64,000 nt of DNA from DASXMR01 sp036495525 (GCA_036495525.1 DASXMR010000006.1:22304-86303), one strand, 5' to 3'. Positions 1 to 9,390 are shown, numbered from the stretch's first letter. Made by a program: numbers and translations. Notes: generated by a model not told the origin, from the letters alone.

Positions 1-681
1 GCCGTGCTGCACCTGCTCGTCATGGTCCGGCGGCTGGACGACGCGCGGGCCGCGCTGACCGAGCGCCGCTGGGCGTTCCGCCCGGCCGGCGGCTCGCTGT
101 CCGGGATGACCGTGCTGATCGTCGGGCTCGGCGCGATCGGCACCGCGCTGGCCGCCAGGCTGGCGCCATTCGGCGTCCGGCTGCTCGGCGTGCGCGCTCA
201 TCCGGAGCTGGGCGGGCCGGCCGGGATGGACCTGGTCGGCGGGCCGGCGGAGCTGCCCGACCTGCTCAGCAAGGCCGACGCGGTGGTCTGCTGCGCGATG
301 TTCGATGCCAGCACCGAGGGCATGTTCGGCTCGGCCGAGTTCGCCGCGATGAAGCCGGGCGCGCTGTTCGTCAACGTCGCGCGCGGCGGCATGGTGGACG
401 AGGCCGAGCTGCTCGCCGCGCTGGAGTCCGGCCAGATCGGCGGTGCCGGGCTGGACGTGCACGCAACCGAGCCGGCCGATCCCGGCTCGGCCCTGCTGCG
501 TCATCCGCTGGTGCTGGCCACGCCGCACATTGGCGGGCTGACCGAGCCGATGTTCCGCCGCACCGGCGTCGTTTTCGCCGCCAACCTGCAGGCGTGGGCG
601 GATGGCCGGACCCCGGAATGGGCAGTTAACCAGCCGGAGCACTGCCGCTGGTCGGCCAGCGGTCCACCGCCAGCTGGCTAG
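1..681 (+). CDS. D-2-hydroxyacid dehydrogenase, NAD-binding (5' truncated by window edge)
   Basis: This is the C-terminal 226 residues of a D-isomer-specific 2-hydroxyacid dehydrogenase; the N-terminal substrate-domain half lies outside the window. The dinucleotide-binding glycine motif is visible as GLGAIG. It is followed by the family's catalytic Arg in NVARGG, Glu in ATEP and His in TPHIGG. Such enzymes reduce 2-keto acids to D-2-hydroxy acids with NAD(P)H in the cytosol. The substrate cannot be read from this part (phosphoglycerate, glyoxylate and branched keto acids are all possible). The reading frame is open from base 1, so the GTG at 4 is internal and not a start. Confidence 0.9.
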   Translation, partial: AVLHLLVMVRRLDDARAALTERRWAFRPAGGSLSGMTVLIVGLGAIGTALAARLAPFGVRLLGVRAHPELGGPAGMDLVGGPAELPDLLSKADAVVCCAMFDASTEGMFGSAEFAAMKPGALFVNVARGGMVDEAELLAALESGQIGGAGLDVHATEPADPGSALLRHPLVLATPHIGGLTEPMFRRTGVVFAANLQAWADGRTPEWAVNQPEHCRWSASGPPPAG

Positions 682-739
682 CGTCGGCTACCGTGGCCCC
701 GCCGGGGGCAGGCGGCGGTGACCTGAAGAAGCGAGCACG

Positions 740-1765
740 GTGATGAACATGACAGTGGTGGACAATGCCGTCTACGTGGACGGCCGGCGCAGCGCGAGCC
801 CCAGCAGCCTGGAGGAAACATACGCGCTGATGGACCAGCAGCACGGGATGGCCTGGATCGGCCTTTACCGGCCGGATGCGGCGGAGGTCCAGTCGGTCGC
901 CAGGGAATTCGACCTGCATGAGCTGGCGGTCGAGGACGCGCAGGAGGCTCACCAGCGGGCCAAGCTCGAGCGCTACGGAACCACCCTGTTTACCGTCCTG
1001 CGCCCGGCCCGCTACATCGACTCCGAGGAACGGGTCGAGTTCGGTGAGCTGCACGTGTTCACCGGGTCCGATTTCGTCGTCACCATCCGGCACGCCGAGG
1101 CGCCTGACCTCGGCCGGGTGCGCGACCGGCTGGAGCGCCAGCCCGAGCTGCTGCGGCTGGGCCCCGAGGCCGTGCTGTACGCGATCCTGGACCAGGTCGT
1201 CGACGACTACGCGCCGGTGCTGGCTGGCCTGGAGAACGACATCGACGAGATCGAGGACCAGCTGTTCGAGGGCGACCCCAAGGTGTCCCGCCGGATCTAC
1301 GAGCTGTCCGGCGAGGTGATCGCGTTCCAGCGGGCGACCAGGCCGCTGCTGTTCATGCTGCGCTCGCTGGAGGGCGGCTTCGAGAAGTACAAGGTAGACC
1401 TCGAGCTGCAGCGCAACTTGCGCGACGTGCAGGACCACGCGATCGGCATCGTCGAGCGCGCCGACGGGTTCCGGGCGCTGCTGCAGAACGCGCTCACCGT
1501 GCAGACCACCGTCGTCGGCCAGCAGCAGAACGAGGAGATGCGCGGCCTGACCGAGACCAGCCTGGCGCAGAACGAGGAAGTCAAGAAGATCTCCTCCTGG
1601 GCGGCGATCCTGTTCGCGCCGACCCTGGTCGGGACCATCTACGGGATGAACTTCGTGCACATGCCCGAGCTGAACTGGGTGGCTGGCTATCCGCTGGCGA
1701 TAGCCGCGATGGTGGTCACGTCGATCACGCTGTACCTGGTGTTCAAGCGGCGCCAGTGGCTCTAG
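740..1765 (+). CDS. corA: CorA-family magnesium/divalent cation transporter
   Basis: A 341-aa inner-membrane protein with a large acidic cytoplasmic domain and two C-terminal membrane helices (about residues 286-305 and 315-335). The CorA signature YGMNF sits at the end of the first helix (GMN at 302-304), and the loop after it contains MPELNW. Members form homopentameric Mg2+ (or Co2+/Ni2+) channels. GTG at 740 and ATG at 743 are both possible starts, preceded by a weak purine-rich stretch. The gene converges on polX, and the two stop codons share the palindromic tetranucleotide CTAG at 1762-1765. The exact metal cannot be read from the sequence. Confidence 0.9.
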   Translation: MMNMTVVDNAVYVDGRRSASPSSLEETYALMDQQHGMAWIGLYRPDAAEVQSVAREFDLHELAVEDAQEAHQRAKLERYGTTLFTVLRPARYIDSEERVEFGELHVFTGSDFVVTIRHAEAPDLGRVRDRLERQPELLRLGPEAVLYAILDQVVDDYAPVLAGLENDIDEIEDQLFEGDPKVSRRIYELSGEVIAFQRATRPLLFMLRSLEGGFEKYKVDLELQRNLRDVQDHAIGIVERADGFRALLQNALTVQTTVVGQQQNEEMRGLTETSLAQNEEVKKISSWAAILFAPTLVGTIYGMNFVHMPELNWVAGYPLAIAAMVVTSITLYLVFKRRQWL

Positions 1766-3513
1766 CCGGGGGCTTTGCGCAGGAACTCGCGCAGCTTCGG
1801 CAGCGGCCAGCTGTTGATCACCTGGGCCGGCTCCACCCAGCCGCGCTGCGCCTGGCCGATGCCGTACGGGATGTTGCCCAGGTCGCCGGTCGAGTGCGCG
1901 TCACTGTCGATGGAGAACAGCACGCCGGCGTCGCGCGCCGCGCGGATGTGATCGGCTGGCAGGTCGAGCCGCTCCGGGTGCGAGTTGAGCTCCAGCGCCG
2001 TGCCGGTACGCGCGCACGCACGGAACAGCTGGCCGAAGTCCACGTCGACAGGCGGGCGCCGGCCGATCCGGCGGGCCAGCGGATGCCCGATGACGTGCAC
2101 GTGCGGGTTCTCGCACGCGGTGATCAGCCGCCGGGTCATCTCCCGCCGCGGCTGGTCGAAGTGCGAGTGCACCGACGCGACGCAGACGTCGAATCCGGCC
2201 AGGAAGTCAGCCGGCCAGTCGACGCTGCCGTCCGGCGCGATGTTCAGCTCGGTGCCGTGCAGCAGCCGCATCGGCTCGCCGCCTGACTCGGCGGCAGCCT
2301 CGGCGAGGTGCGCGTCCAGCTGCTTAACCTGCTCGCGCTGGGCGAGCATCTTCTCGTCGGTCATCCGCTGCATCACCAGGTCGGGCGCGTGATCGGTGAT
2401 CGCATAGTAGGAATAGCCGCGGGCCTGCGCCGCCGCGATCATGTCACCCAGCGAGGCCACGCCATCGGTCAGGTTCGTGTGCGTGTGCAGGTCGCCGCGA
2501 ATGTCCTCGGCAGTTACCAGGGACGGCAGCTCGCCGCGCTGGGCGGCCTGCACCTCGCCTGCGTTCTCGCGCAGCGGCGGCGGCACCCAGGCCATGCCCA
2601 GCCGCTGGTAGACCTCTTCCTCGGTGCGCGACACGATCAGCTCGCCGGTGCCAGCGTCGAACAGGCCATATTCCGACAGCTTGAGCCCCGAGCGCACGGC
2701 GATCTCGCGCACCCGCACGTTGTGCGACTGCGAGCCGGTGAAGTACTGCAGCGCCGCGCCCCAGCAGTCCAGCGGGATCACCCGCAGGTCGACCTGCAGC
2801 CCGCGGGCCACCCGCACCGAGGTCTTGGTGTCGCCGCTCGCGATCACGCTGGTGACTTCGGGCATCGCGGTCAGCGCCGTCATCAGCGGCCCGCTGTCCT
2901 GCGCCGCCGCCAGCACGTCGATGTCGCCGACGGTCTCCCGCATCCGCCGCAGCGAGCCGGCGTGCGTGCAGCGCAGGCAGCCGGGTGCCGCGCTGACCGC
3001 CGCGACCACTCTGGCGGCGGTTTGCGTCGCGACGTTGAGCAGCGCGCGCTGGCTGGCCGTATGCAGCAGCTCGATGCCCTGCAGCAGCTTCTCCTCGCTC
3101 TTGGTCCCGAAGCCGCGCACGTCAGCGAGCCGGCCGTCGTTGATCGCCTCGGTCAGCCCGGCGACCGAGCTGATCCCCAGTTCGCGGTAGAGCAGCAGCG
3201 CGCGCTTCGGCCCGAGTGCCGGGATCCTGGTCAGCTCGCGGACGCCAGCCGGGATCTGCTCGCGCAGCCGTTCCAGCGCGGCGATGCTGCCCGTTGTGGT
3301 GAACTCGCCGATCTTCTCCGCGATGGACTTGCCGACGCCGGGTATCTGCTGCAGCTGAGTCGCGGTCAGCTCAGCGACGTCCTCCGGGAAGCCAGCCACC
3401 GAGCGAGCTGCCTTCTCGTAGTTGCGCGCCCGGAACGCGTCGCCGCCGGTGATCTGGGTCAGCTCGGCGTACTCCCGCAGCAGCGCCGCGACATCCTCAT
3501 TCGCCCGGCTCAT
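1762..3513 (-). CDS. polX: DNA polymerase/3'-5' exonuclease PolX
   Basis: A 583-aa family X polymerase for DNA repair gap filling. The order is an N-terminal helix-hairpin-helix region (with a TRIPALGPKRAL element), the polymerase X nucleotidyltransferase domain (acidic pair in GDIDVLA), and a C-terminal PHP phosphoesterase domain. The PHP domain shows DLHTHTNLTDG, HGTELNI, SVHSHF and IDSDAHS, which carry the metal ligands of the 3'-5' exonuclease. The length matches bacterial PolX (about 570-580 aa). I chose the ATG at 3513 (MSRANEDV) because the family begins there; the frame stays open to 3612 without homologous-looking sequence. No clear Shine-Dalgarno site precedes it. Confidence 0.9.
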   Translation of the reverse strand: MSRANEDVAALLREYAELTQITGGDAFRARNYEKAARSVAGFPEDVAELTATQLQQIPGVGKSIAEKIGEFTTTGSIAALERLREQIPAGVRELTRIPALGPKRALLLYRELGISSVAGLTEAINDGRLADVRGFGTKSEEKLLQGIELLHTASQRALLNVATQTAARVVAAVSAAPGCLRCTHAGSLRRMRETVGDIDVLAAAQDSGPLMTALTAMPEVTSVIASGDTKTSVRVARGLQVDLRVIPLDCWGAALQYFTGSQSHNVRVREIAVRSGLKLSEYGLFDAGTGELIVSRTEEEVYQRLGMAWVPPPLRENAGEVQAAQRGELPSLVTAEDIRGDLHTHTNLTDGVASLGDMIAAAQARGYSYYAITDHAPDLVMQRMTDEKMLAQREQVKQLDAHLAEAAAESGGEPMRLLHGTELNIAPDGSVDWPADFLAGFDVCVASVHSHFDQPRREMTRRLITACENPHVHVIGHPLARRIGRRPPVDVDFGQLFRACARTGTALELNSHPERLDLPADHIRAARDAGVLFSIDSDAHSTGDLGNIPYGIGQAQRGWVEPAQVINSWPLPKLREFLRKAPG

Positions 3514-3707
3514 GAACAGCATTCTGCCCGGCCGCTGGCCAGCCGGCCGGGCGCCACGGGTCAGTACTGGCGCAGCAGCCCCCGCCGGACAGTGCGGGCG
3601 CTGAATCAGCACGCCCCGATGCGGGGCTAAGAGGCATCTATCGCTGTAGCCGGCGGCCTGCGAAGATGTCCGGACGGCCGGGCAGCTGAGGAACGGCGGC
3701 GCAGAAC

Positions 3708-4427
3708 ATGACGATCACCGACGGCGGCGAAGCCGGCCCGATCAGCCAGGTCCGCGAGGGTGGCAAGCGTCGCAGGCTACCGCGCCGGATCCGGTGGGGC
3801 CTGGGCGGCCTGGGCATAATTGCGATCGCCGGGCTGATCACGATCGCCATCGCGGCGAAGCACTACCAGCCCTTGTCGTACGGCAGCTCGGAAAACGACG
3901 CGGAGCTCTACCCTGGAATGCCCTCCGGCCAGGGAATCCGGCTCGTGAATACCGTCGGTAACCTGCACGAGGACTTCTACATCCCGCCGCAGCGCGGAGC
4001 GTTCTCGCTCTTCGTCGACGTCAGCAACAACGGCTCGTATCCGGTCACCATCGAGGCGGTCACGGTGCCGGCGAGCGGCCTGCGCCTGGCGGGGCCCGTG
4101 CGCTACTCGGTTCCCGGCATGGGCGGATCGGACATCATCCCGCCACCGCAGTCCCGGCTTCTGCACGACTTCGTGCTGCGGCCGGGCGGGGAAATGTTCA
4201 TCGGTCTGCTGGTCAGGACCTCGCCATGCGCGAGCAGAGACAGCTGGCAGTCGCTGCCCTCTTTCAAGGTGCAGATGCGGTTCCTCGGCTTCACCCGCTC
4301 AGTGGCCCTGCCCTGGGGCATGCAGGGCGACTCGCTGATCATGCACCAGCCAGCAGGCGGGCCGGGCGACCCAGGAACCGTCTGCCTGCCGGACACAATC
4401 CCGCCAGAAGCGCCAGGCGGCAGCTAG
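3708..4427 (+). CDS. hypothetical membrane-anchored protein
   Basis: A 239-aa protein I do not recognise. Residues 1-27 are basic and cytoplasmic-like. One hydrophobic helix follows at about 32-52 (GLGIIAIAGLITIAIAA), and the rest is an extracytoplasmic domain rich in beta-forming residues with two cysteines near residues 169 and 229. The type II topology and the phrases FVDVSNNGSYPVTIEAV and LVRTSPC recall immunoglobulin-like secreted domains, but this is only an impression. It stands alone between polX and a palindromic terminator, converging on the response regulator gene. Confidence 0.7.
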   Translation: MTITDGGEAGPISQVREGGKRRRLPRRIRWGLGGLGIIAIAGLITIAIAAKHYQPLSYGSSENDAELYPGMPSGQGIRLVNTVGNLHEDFYIPPQRGAFSLFVDVSNNGSYPVTIEAVTVPASGLRLAGPVRYSVPGMGGSDIIPPPQSRLLHDFVLRPGGEMFIGLLVRTSPCASRDSWQSLPSFKVQMRFLGFTRSVALPWGMQGDSLIMHQPAGGPGDPGTVCLPDTIPPEAPGGS

Positions 4428-4451
4428 CCATCGGCATCGCTGACGGCGGCG

Positions 4452-4473
4452 GCCAGGCGGCTAGCCGCCTGGC
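4452..4473. terminator. bidirectional palindromic terminator
   Basis: A perfect 22-bp palindrome (arm GCCAGGCGGCT and its complement) lies between the convergent genes ending at 4427 (+) and 4508 (-). It has no T-tract, which is usual for high-GC actinomycete terminators. Confidence 0.6.
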
Positions 4474-4507
4474 TTCCCACGCCCAGTTAGCTGCGTACCC
4501 ATACTGG

Positions 4508-5200
4508 TCACAGTCGCTCTGGAGTGCCGTCACCCTGGCGTCCGGCCTGGCGGCCGAGTCCGGCGTCGCGGGCGGCCACGATGGCCTGTGCCCTCTCGGC
4601 CAGTTGCAGCTTGGCCAGGATGTTGGACACATTATTGGCAACGGTCTTTGCCGACAGGAACATTTGCTGCCCGATCTGCGCATTCGTCAATCCCGCAGCG
4701 ACGCCGTCGAGGATCTCCCGTTCCCGTTGCGTAAGTTGGGGGAAAGGCGCCGCTTGCGGATGCGAGCCGGGCGCGAACCAGGTACGCAGCCGCTGCGCGA
4801 GCGCCGCGCCGAACACAGCCTGCCCGGCCGCGGCCGCCCGGATAGCGGTGATGATGTCCGTCCCGTCTGCGCCCTTGAGCAGGTATCCGGCTGCTCCCGC
4901 CGACAGCGCGGAGAAGACCATGTCGTCGTCCTCGAACATGGTCAGCACGAGCACCGCGATGCCGGGCCGCCCGGCTACGATCTGGCGAGTCGCCTCGATC
5001 CCGTGCAGCCCCGGCAGCTGAAGGTCCATGATGACGACATCCGGCTGCAATTCGGCAGCCAGCTCTACCGCTGCGCGGCCGTCGCCCGCCTCGTCAGCGA
5101 TCATGATGTCCTCTTCGGCGCTGAGCACCGCGCGAAGCCCTTGCCGTACCAGCGGATGGTCATCGACGAGCAGGACTGAGATCGGGCGCTGACGGCTCAT
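4508..5200 (-). CDS. NarL/LuxR-family response regulator
   Basis: A 230-aa two-component response regulator. The receiver domain (about 6-125) has the acidic pair DD at 13-14, the phospho-acceptor Asp59 in VIMDLQLPG, Thr87 and Lys109. A LuxR-type helix-turn-helix covers about 148-210 (LTQREREILDGVAAGLTN, then SAKTVANNVSNILAKL). The start ATG overlaps the stop of the histidine kinase gene (ATGA at 5197-5200), so the pair is translationally coupled. It probably activates or represses genes in response to the adjacent kinase; no target can be inferred. Confidence 0.93.
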   Translation of the reverse strand: MSRQRPISVLLVDDHPLVRQGLRAVLSAEEDIMIADEAGDGRAAVELAAELQPDVVIMDLQLPGLHGIEATRQIVAGRPGIAVLVLTMFEDDDMVFSALSAGAAGYLLKGADGTDIITAIRAAAAGQAVFGAALAQRLRTWFAPGSHPQAAPFPQLTQREREILDGVAAGLTNAQIGQQMFLSAKTVANNVSNILAKLQLAERAQAIVAARDAGLGRQAGRQGDGTPERL

Positions 5201-7287
5201 GAGACCTCACCTGCCGGAAGGCGGAAGCATGCCCGGACTGTGCCGCCGTCAGCGCCGGGGCCGGCTACCAGCGTGCCGCCCAGCTCGGCAGCGCGTTCCC
5301 GCATTGCCAGCAGGCCCACGCCTGCCTGCCATGGGCCGCCGCCTGTGCCGTCGTCGCAGACCTCGATGAGAAGCCGGCCCGGCTCCCTGATCGCCAGCCG
5401 TACCCGGCAATTCTGCGCTCCGGAATGCCGGACGACATTGCTGACCGCCTCGACCACGATCCGGAACGTGGCGACTTCGACGGCCGCCGGCAAGTCGGTG
5501 ATGCGGTCCGCATCGAGGGCGATCCGCATCCCGGTTCCCTCCTCCAGGCGCTGGATGTGCGCGGCGATCGCGCCGGCCAGGCCGAGGTCGTCCAGCGATG
5601 ACGGTCGCAGGCCGTACACGATGCCGCGCAGGTCGGCGATGGCCTGCGCGGTAGCCTGCCTGGCCTGGTCGAGCAGCAGGCCGATCTCCGCATGATCCTC
5701 GCCCTCTCGCCCAAGGTTGTGCCCGGCGCGGGCGCGGGCTGCGTCGATGGTGAGGCCGGCTCCCGTCAGCAGCGGACCGAGGCCGTCGTGCAGGTCGCGC
5801 CGCAGCCGACGGCGTTCTTCTTCCCGCGCGCTGACCAGCCGCTGCCTGGAGTCCAGCAGATCGGCTGTCAGCGCCTCGGCGTGAACGGCGGCACCCGCCT
5901 GATGGGCGATGTCGCCGAGTACCGCGCGGTCACGCGGGTCGAACGCGTGCTCGCCGCGTCGTGGCATGGCGACGAGGACGCCAGCGGACACGCCCTGGTA
6001 GCTGAGCTGCCACCGCTCGGCCCTGGCATCATCGGCGACCGCTGGATCTCCGAATGCCGCCAGCACCGAACCGTCGGATGGCCGCTCGATGGCCACGTAG
6101 GGGAGGCGGAGTGACTCCGCCACCGCCGTGACTACCGCGGGCAGTACCTCGCCCGGCGCTGCCACGGTGGTCAGCCGCCGTCCGAGATCGCTCAGCGCCC
6201 GGTACGGGTCGTTGCGCTGCCCGTAGAAGAGGTGGTCAACTAGCCGCTGGCCGTAACTTCTCGCCGGCGCGAACGTCACGGCGGCGACTGCCGCCGCGAG
6301 GATGAACCCGGTCCGTTCGCTGGCCACTGCGGTGCCGGCCGCGGCGACCGCCGCGAATATCCCGGCGACCGCGATCGTCACCAGCGCGTACCCGGCAGAC
6401 CGGCGGATCACCGTGTCGATCGCCCACAGCCGGTACCGGACGACCGGGATCGCCAGCGTTGTCACGAAGAACAGGCCGTCGAGCAGGTCGACAACCGCAG
6501 GCAGCACCTGGTTCACGGCGAACGGGAAGAGGATGAACGACAAGACAACGCCGTAAGCCCGCCAGCGCAACTGGTACCGCTCTATGCCGGTCGCCTGCCA
6601 TGCCCGGCGCAGCACGCCGACACCGGCGATCAGGCCGAGCAGCACGACGAGCGGCACGACGACACTCAGGTCAGCCGCGATCTGGCCGATCGTCGTGCCG
6701 CCCGTGAGCGGGTTGCTGACCTGTCGTGCTGGCGAGCCCGGGCGTACCAGGGTCATCTTCTGATCGGTCAGCAGGCCTGCCAGCAGCGCCAGCGCGATAC
6801 CGGTGATCAGCGCGATCTCCAGTACCCGGCCGTAGCGGGAGCTCAGCCGGCCAGACGGGAACCGCAGGTTGACCAGTCCTTGCACGGCGAGCGGCAGAAT
6901 GGCCGTGACGGAGACGGCATAGGCGACAAGGACAAGCCGCTGACTTGCACCGTTACTGGCGGCGAGATATGCCAGCGAGCCCGCACCCGATCCCACCGCG
7001 GCCAGCACTGCGGCTACGGATAGCAGCCAGCCAAAAGGCAGATCGGGCCGCCGGACGATCAGGAACGCGCCAGTGACGGCGTAGGGCACCGAGTAGCTGA
7101 CCGCGGTCAGCATCCCTTCGCGGAAGCCAGCCGGCGCCGCCGCGATCTGCAGCAGGGCCACCACAGTCACGATCGCGCCCGCCACCGTGATCAGCAGCCC
7201 GAACGCCGCTGCCCAGGCCGGACGGCGCCGGGGTGACCAGGCGCTGAGCTGGGCGTGCGTCGTCGTTGCTATGAGATCAAGATGCAC
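5197..7287 (-). CDS. NarL-type sensor histidine kinase, multi-pass membrane
   Basis: A protein of about 696 aa. The N-terminal half has repeated hydrophobic helices (about eight or more). A GAF-like stretch follows, then a HisKA_3 dimerisation motif RRRLRRDLHDGLG with the phospho-acceptor His500, and a C-terminal HATPase with DDGTGGG and GVGLLAMRERAAELGG. It phosphorylates the regulator encoded immediately downstream. The frame is open far upstream (to 7755), but that extension is antisense to the gene at 7457 and compositionally unlike the protein. I therefore place the start at the GTG at 7287 (VHLDLIATT), before the first membrane helix. The start is uncertain. Confidence 0.85.
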   Translation of the reverse strand: MHLDLIATTTHAQLSAWSPRRRPAWAAAFGLLITVAGAIVTVVALLQIAAAPAGFREGMLTAVSYSVPYAVTGAFLIVRRPDLPFGWLLSVAAVLAAVGSGAGSLAYLAASNGASQRLVLVAYAVSVTAILPLAVQGLVNLRFPSGRLSSRYGRVLEIALITGIALALLAGLLTDQKMTLVRPGSPARQVSNPLTGGTTIGQIAADLSVVVPLVVLLGLIAGVGVLRRAWQATGIERYQLRWRAYGVVLSFILFPFAVNQVLPAVVDLLDGLFFVTTLAIPVVRYRLWAIDTVIRRSAGYALVTIAVAGIFAAVAAAGTAVASERTGFILAAAVAAVTFAPARSYGQRLVDHLFYGQRNDPYRALSDLGRRLTTVAAPGEVLPAVVTAVAESLRLPYVAIERPSDGSVLAAFGDPAVADDARAERWQLSYQGVSAGVLVAMPRRGEHAFDPRDRAVLGDIAHQAGAAVHAEALTADLLDSRQRLVSAREEERRRLRRDLHDGLGPLLTGAGLTIDAARARAGHNLGREGEDHAEIGLLLDQARQATAQAIADLRGIVYGLRPSSLDDLGLAGAIAAHIQRLEEGTGMRIALDADRITDLPAAVEVATFRIVVEAVSNVVRHSGAQNCRVRLAIREPGRLLIEVCDDGTGGGPWQAGVGLLAMRERAAELGGTLVAGPGADGGTVRACFRLPAGEVS

Positions 7288-7456
7288 GCATCCACGCGCC
7301 GAGCGCAACGAACTGCGCTCCCGGACCGTCGGGTGATCCTCCCTGGCAAGCGGGACGACGCAGGGAACGCGGTCCCTGGCCGCGGGAACGCGCCCTGACT
7401 GACGATTCCCGTATCGCTGCTCCGGCACCGGCCGGGCGCCAGACACAGGAGCTTCC

Positions 7457-7816
7457 ATGAAGATCGTTCGCTGGATCGCCGTCGCAGCCCTGTCGCTCAT
7501 CTCGCTGATGGACATCGGCTCCGTCCTGAGCGGCAGCGGTGACACCGTCCCGGTCATCGTCCTGGCAACGCTGCTCGGCCTGTTCGGGCTCGTTGCCACG
7601 TATGGCCTGCTCCGCCGGCGTGCATGGGGCGCGTCAGCAGCGGTGACAGCCGCCGCCGTCAACGTCGTGAGCGCGCTGATCGCGATGGCCGTCAGCAGCG
7701 CAGGCGCGCTCGCCGGGCTCGCGGTCAGCCTGGCCGCGCTGGTGCTGACCGCCATTTCCGCCTACCCCGCCCTGGCCAGGCGTCCGCGCACCCATGCGGC
7801 TGACCTCAACAGGTAG
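7457..7816 (+). CDS. small multi-pass membrane protein, unknown function
   Basis: A 119-aa protein that is almost entirely hydrophobic, with four predicted membrane helices (about 4-25, 33-52, 60-80, 84-104) and a short basic tail. A good ribosome-binding site (AGGAG at 7447-7451) precedes the ATG. It is transcribed divergently from the histidine kinase and may share that promoter region. I do not recognise the family. Confidence 0.75.
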   Translation: MKIVRWIAVAALSLISLMDIGSVLSGSGDTVPVIVLATLLGLFGLVATYGLLRRRAWGASAAVTAAAVNVVSALIAMAVSSAGALAGLAVSLAALVLTAISAYPALARRPRTHAADLNR

Positions 7817-7910
7817 CCGCCTCGTTCCCGCTCATCCCACACCCAGTAACCAGCAGGTCAGCACGCTGGTCCGTCGCACGGCGGGCCAGGAACCACACAC
7901 GGAGGTCGTC

Positions 7911-8357
7911 ATGAAACTACGCACGCGCGCATCCATCGCCGCCATCGCCACCGCGGCTGCCGTCGGCGGGACCGGGGCGTTCCTGCTGCCAGCCGCCAGC
8001 GCTCATGCCGTGTCACACACGCTGAAGTTCACCTCGGTTCAGCAGGCGACAGCGAGCTTCTCCCGGACGATGGGTGCCGCTGAAGACAAAGACGTCAGCA
8101 AAGCGGGCAAGGTGATCGGGTACGACGTGATCAGGTTCTCTTTCAACCCGAAGAACAACATCACCACTCTGGGAGTCGCGGTCGACCTCAAGGGCGGCTT
8201 CCTCTACGGCGTAATGCGCGAAGCCAGCAGGCCGGTGATTCACGGCCGAGTGACCGGAGGAACCGGAGCCTTCCGGGGTGCAACCGGCACAATCACTGCT
8301 AAGAGCCTCAACATGAACGACACTAAGACCGGCGTGACCATCACCTACCACACGTGA
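7911..8357 (+). CDS. secreted allene-oxide-cyclase/dirigent-like barrel protein
   Basis: A 148-aa exported protein. A signal peptide of about 30 residues (basic MKLRTRAS, Ala-rich core, AASAHA cleavage region) precedes a small beta-rich domain. That domain ends with the glycine-rich pattern VTGGTGAFRGATGTITAKS, typical of the allene oxide cyclase barrel-like (dirigent-like) fold found in many actinomycete secreted proteins. The fold binds or shapes small hydrophobic ligands in plants; the bacterial role is unknown. The start is the ATG at 7911 with GGAGG at 7901-7905. A strong hairpin terminator follows. Confidence 0.8.
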   Translation: MKLRTRASIAAIATAAAVGGTGAFLLPAASAHAVSHTLKFTSVQQATASFSRTMGAAEDKDVSKAGKVIGYDVIRFSFNPKNNITTLGVAVDLKGGFLYGVMREASRPVIHGRVTGGTGAFRGATGTITAKSLNMNDTKTGVTITYHT

Positions 8358-8392
8358 GCAGCAGATCTGGCGCTCCTGGCTGAGGCTCCATT

Positions 8393-8427
8393 GCCCGTGC
8401 TCTGCCCCGACCGGGCAGAGCACGGGC
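8393..8427 (+). terminator. strong hairpin terminator
   Basis: Perfect 15-bp inverted repeat: 8393-8407 (GCCCGTGCTCTGCCC) pairs with 8413-8427 across a 5-nt loop. It lies 35 bp after the barrel-protein stop and before the convergent LLM gene, so it may serve both strands. There is no T-tract. Confidence 0.75.
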
Positions 8428-8466
8428 CGACGCGTAGCTATTCGGCGGCCGCCTCTCGGCTGGCGC

Positions 8467-9390
8467 TCAGGTTTGGAGCGGCATCAGATCGCTGACCAGG
8501 TGATCGAGGAACTCGCCCGGCAGCGGGACGCTGGCCTCAGCCGGGCGAACCACGAACTTGCTGATGCCGGCCTCGACGTATCGCTCGATCATCTGGCGGG
8601 CGTCATCCCAGCCGAGCGCGATGAGCTCGGCCGGGTCGGTCTGCGGCCGGCGCTGGCGCACGGCCGCCACCGTCTCGGCAGGCAGCGTGCCGCCCGTTGC
8701 CACCGCCAGGCTGATCCCGAAGTGCTCCGGGTCCACCTCGCGTCCGGCGTCAGCAGCCGCCTGCTGGATGGCCTCGCGTCCGGCCCGCGCCTCCAGCGGA
8801 GTGCGGAAGCTGGCGAGCCACCCGTCGCCGAGCCTGCCGACCCGGTCCAGCGCACCCGGCGCGCTGCCACCGAGCCAGATGTCCAGCGGCTTGCCCGGCA
8901 CCGGCCCTGGACGGGCGTCGCTGACGCTGAAGAACTCGCCGTCGAACGACACGCTTTCCTGGGTAAGCAGCAGCCGCAGCAGCCGCAGGGACTCGTCGAA
9001 TACAGCGCCACGGCGTACTGGCTGGTCCTGGTCCCCGGTCCCCGGTCGGCGGGCGGGTAGCGGGAAGAAATCGCGCTCGCCGCGCCTGGCCGGCTGCAGC
9101 CCGAACACCGGCAGGATCCGGCCCGGCGCGAGCCCGAACAGCGTGGCGAGCTGCTTGGCGACCAGTACCGGATGGCGGCCGGGCAGTACCGAGACTCCCG
9201 TGCCCACCTTGAGTCTGCTCGTGCGCGCTGCCGCGTACGCCAGGCCGGTGAACGGCTCGACCATCGGCCCGGTGACCACCTCGGAGAACCACAGCGAGTC
9301 GACGCGCGCCGCCTCGAGCTGCTCAACGGTGCTGGCGAGAGTGTCCGGGTGCCCGGCCTGGCCAAGGCCAACCCCAATCCTGATTTTCAC
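8467..9390 (-). CDS. LLM-class (luciferase-like) F420-dependent oxidoreductase
   Basis: A 307-aa flavin/F420-binding TIM-barrel enzyme. It starts VKIRIGVGLGQAG and contains LWFSEVVTGP, the conserved RLKVGTGVSVLPGRHP segment and DIWLGGSAPGALDRVGR. Enzymes of this class oxidise or reduce diverse substrates with coenzyme F420; the substrate here is unknown. The chosen start is the GTG at 9390 (GTG at 9393 is equally possible), with GGATGGGG just upstream. The frame is open upstream to 10110, but that part is a relic of a restriction enzyme and not part of this protein. A truncated second copy of the 5' end lies at 11443-11568. Confidence 0.85.
   Translation of the reverse strand: MKIRIGVGLGQAGHPDTLASTVEQLEAARVDSLWFSEVVTGPMVEPFTGLAYAAARTSRLKVGTGVSVLPGRHPVLVAKQLATLFGLAPGRILPVFGLQPARRGERDFFPLPARRPGTGDQDQPVRRGAVFDESLRLLRLLLTQESVSFDGEFFSVSDARPGPVPGKPLDIWLGGSAPGALDRVGRLGDGWLASFRTPLEARAGREAIQQAAADAGREVDPEHFGISLAVATGGTLPAETVAAVRQRRPQTDPAELIALGWDDARQMIERYVEAGISKFVVRPAEASVPLPGEFLDHLVSDLMPLQT

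Noticed and set aside
7288..7755. N-terminal extension of the histidine kinase
   Set aside because: It is antisense to the small membrane-protein gene at 7457-7816, has low-complexity Ser/Thr/Ala composition and contains no domain.
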